A DNA stretch of 58,839 nt, taken from Haplomitrium mnioides (taxonomy: Eukaryota > Marchantiophyta > Haplomitriopsida > Calobryales). Shown one piece after another: positions 57,269 to 58,839 of the stretch. Each line of letters starts with the position of its first letter. The first letter of the stretch is position 1. The notes below the pieces were generated by a model. That model was given only the letters and a program-made list of their open reading frames with translations, had not been told where the DNA came from and did no database searches. The position numbers and the translations under genes were made by a program. The stretch spans positions 1 to 58,839 of the forward strand of contig JBNGIS010016994.1 in the NCBI GenBank assembly GCA_049999725.1. The letters are read 5' to 3'.

Positions 57269-58839
57269 ATGGCTGGAGTTTTGAAAGGCAAGAAGAGGTT
57301 AGAATTCTAAGATTCATCTTCACAAAATAGTGTTACTTTGGACAGGTTGAGAGTTGTTCAAACAACAATTATTTGGAGGTAAGCAATGGAGTACCAAAAA
57401 CGTCAAGTGTGATGGCGAGTATATTCGGGAAATAGATAGCTTTTGTTGATTTAGATAACTCTGCCCAAAAAGATCAAGAAGGTGAACTCCATGCGTGCAT
57501 AAGATCAAGGACTCAACCCTATGTGCGTATAGGGTCAAGGAGTGAATCCAATGTGTGCATAAGATTAACGACTGAACAACTTGCGCAAAGGATCAAAGAG
57601 AGAACCTAGTGCTCTCAGAGAATTAAAGAAACAAATTTCACCCAACACAAGATCTTTGTTGCCCTTCAAGCGGTCGAAGTTGAATCTTTGATCTGAGTAT
57701 TCCAACATATCAACAAAAAAAGGTTCAACATAAGAATTCCAAACAGTTGTAGACCTTTCTTTGTCCTCATCTGAAGGAGACCTCAATGTTCATGATCAAA
57801 GTGTGTTTGTTCAAAACACAAAAAGCATTCATTTTGTGGATAATTTTAATTTTAGATATGAACCTTTGTCTCCGATAGCACCACTCAAACAATGACTAAT
57901 TTTGTTTCAAGTTGCACCTTGCAAGGAGATTAGGACATCTGAAACAAACCAAATTCTTTGGAGGAGTCTTCTATTGACAATTTGGGAAATGATTCTAGCA
58001 AAGAGTCGCAATCAATCAACATTTCTTTGGAGTCATCGCCAAGTGCACCAATTTTGTTACAAAAAACATTTCCTTCTAATTAAGATATTGATCAAGATTC
58101 TATTTTGGAATGAGGTAGTTCTCCCGATCCTTAAGAAGAACCTCATCTCTTTGGAATATTTTGCGATGGAACAAACAATGTTTACAATGATGATCAAGAT
58201 CTTCAAGATGAATCATCTCCTATTTTTGGATTTGCCTATAGACCAAATCATCCACCACAACAAAAGATTTTTTTCTCTTAGCCAAAACCCAATCGAGTAA
58301 ACACTTTATGTGAAAATTCTTTGTGGAAATTCCATCATGATGAGAGCTTTGTGAAGAAAAAGCTTGATCCAATGTCAATTTTTAAATTGAAAAGAATTTC
58401 TTGTTGTCTAAATAATTGTTTGTCATTGTGCAAGACAGATTTTTTAAAATTGTGAGAGAAACGTACTTTTGACAAAGCATGAAGAATCGAGGTGTCACAC
58501 TATAGTTGGGAATTCCAAGAAAGACTCTGATATTGACAATCCATTTACCTTGGTTGGCGGTACTATTGTCTGTAGAAGAGCCTTCAAATTAATATTAGCA
58601 CTAGGGAATGATAGAGTCCAAAGGATACAAAATCTCAAAAAGGTAGATTCTAGAGGCATTTTTAGAAAAAGAGAACTATCTACTAAAGGAGTTTTTGTGC
58701 ATGAGTGGATGGAAAAATTTTTTTAAGGACACTGCGAGAGAATGCCCATTCACAAAGTTTATAACTTGCCTGATAATTTTACAAAATATGAAGTTTATAA
58801 CTACTACACAACTTATTTGAAAGAGAAAGATCCCCATTG
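57269..58839 (+). pseudogene. ORF1, copy G, N-terminal part of the transposase-like gene (cut by window end)
   Basis: Opens MAGVLKGKKRLEF, then TAA where copy D has Gln. In-frame repeats at 57480-57600 read LHACIRSRTQPYVRIGSRSE. DDQDLQDESSPIFGFAYRPN follows, then a Cys-rich ISCCLNNCLSLC. An 85-codon frame (58469-58726) has FTLVGGTIVCRRAFKLILAL, NDRVQRIQNLKKVDSRG and VFVHEWMEKFF. After a one-base shift the window ends in ERMPIHKVYNLPDNFTKYEV and YNYYTTYLKEKDPH. All parts after the repeats align with copy D (43209-42610), but the catalytic LDN/GHTH part would be beyond the window. Stops and frameshifts make it a pseudogene as read. Confidence 0.7.
57480..57600 (+). repeat. 30-bp in-frame repeat in ORF1, copy G
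   Basis: Units GGACTCAACCCTATGTGCGT... and GGAGTGAATCCAATGTGTGC... follow at exactly 30 bp, ten codons, and keep ORF1 open. The DNA core is again palindromic (CCTATGTGCGTATAGG). Confidence 0.7.

Larger units (their letters stand above)
52842..58839. mobile_element. Copy G of the two-gene DNA transposon (runs off the window)
   Basis: Joins copy E exon 3 at 52841. Its left end corresponds to about 225 bp inside F and E, so the terminal motif is missing. It carries ORF2 on the minus strand (56802-53442), the shared promoter (56803-57268) and the start of ORF1 on the plus strand from 57269. ORF1 and the right terminus lie beyond the window. Confidence 0.75.

Noticed and set aside
1-58839. tRNA, rRNA, snoRNA or organelle-derived DNA
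   Set aside because: No cloverleaf-like or rRNA stretch and no plastid or mitochondrial gene sequence was recognised; a covariance-model scan was not possible.

Overview
The window reads as repeat-filled intergenic DNA from a land plant with a large genome. The evidence is nested Ty3/Gypsy LTR retrotransposons of plant type (TGGCGC primer-binding sites, LTRs of about 3.5-5 kb), spliceosomal introns, a 400-N assembly gap, and stop codons that look like decay of methylated cytosines. I see no intact host gene, rRNA, tRNA or organellar segment. The species cannot be named from this; a gymnosperm, fern or lycophyte would fit, but that is a guess.

Left half (1-29931): one old, plus-strand Ty3/Gypsy element, called A here. 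Its 5' LTR is cut by the window start (1-3406). A PBS follows, then a decayed gag-pro-RT-RNaseH-integrase (4053-25716), then the 3' LTR (about 26489-29931). Two later insertions split A. B1 (6579-10542) is a solo LTR with a perfect GTCAG target duplication that landed inside A's protease active-site codons. C (11675-23932) is a minus-strand Ty3/Gypsy element with a full ~5 kb 3' LTR and a truncated 5' LTR. It sits in A's reverse transcriptase and has removed the catalytic half of it. C has itself lost the first half of RT by an in-frame deletion.

Middle (29932-33236): AT-rich DNA without a recognisable gene.

Right half (33237-58839): at least four nested copies (F, D, E, G) of what looks like one DNA transposon family with two divergently transcribed genes. 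ORF1 carries motifs of a DDE-like transposase family that I associate with the name DUF7869. ORF2 is a spliced gene of roughly 1000 codons that I do not recognise. The two genes share a compact promoter: two opposed TATA boxes about 88 bp apart, conserved between copies D and G. Copy ends share a terminal motif of about 33 nt. Introns, UTRs and part of ORF1 carry arrays of 24-, 30- or 52-bp units built on a palindromic core of the type AGTCCATGCGCGCATGGACT. The copies are inserted in one another: D in F's exon 5, E in F's exon 3, G joined into E's exon 3. A second solo LTR of family B (34251-38023, CTAGT duplication) sits two codons before the end of F's ORF2.

Interplay: the LTR elements are dead or solo and only document turnover. 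The two-gene transposon is the part most worth attention. Its ORF1 would supply a nuclease-like activity, ORF2 is an unknown partner, and the shared promoter and palindromic arrays are candidate sites of joint regulation or transposase binding. All copies seen here carry stops or frameshifts, so activity in this window is unlikely.
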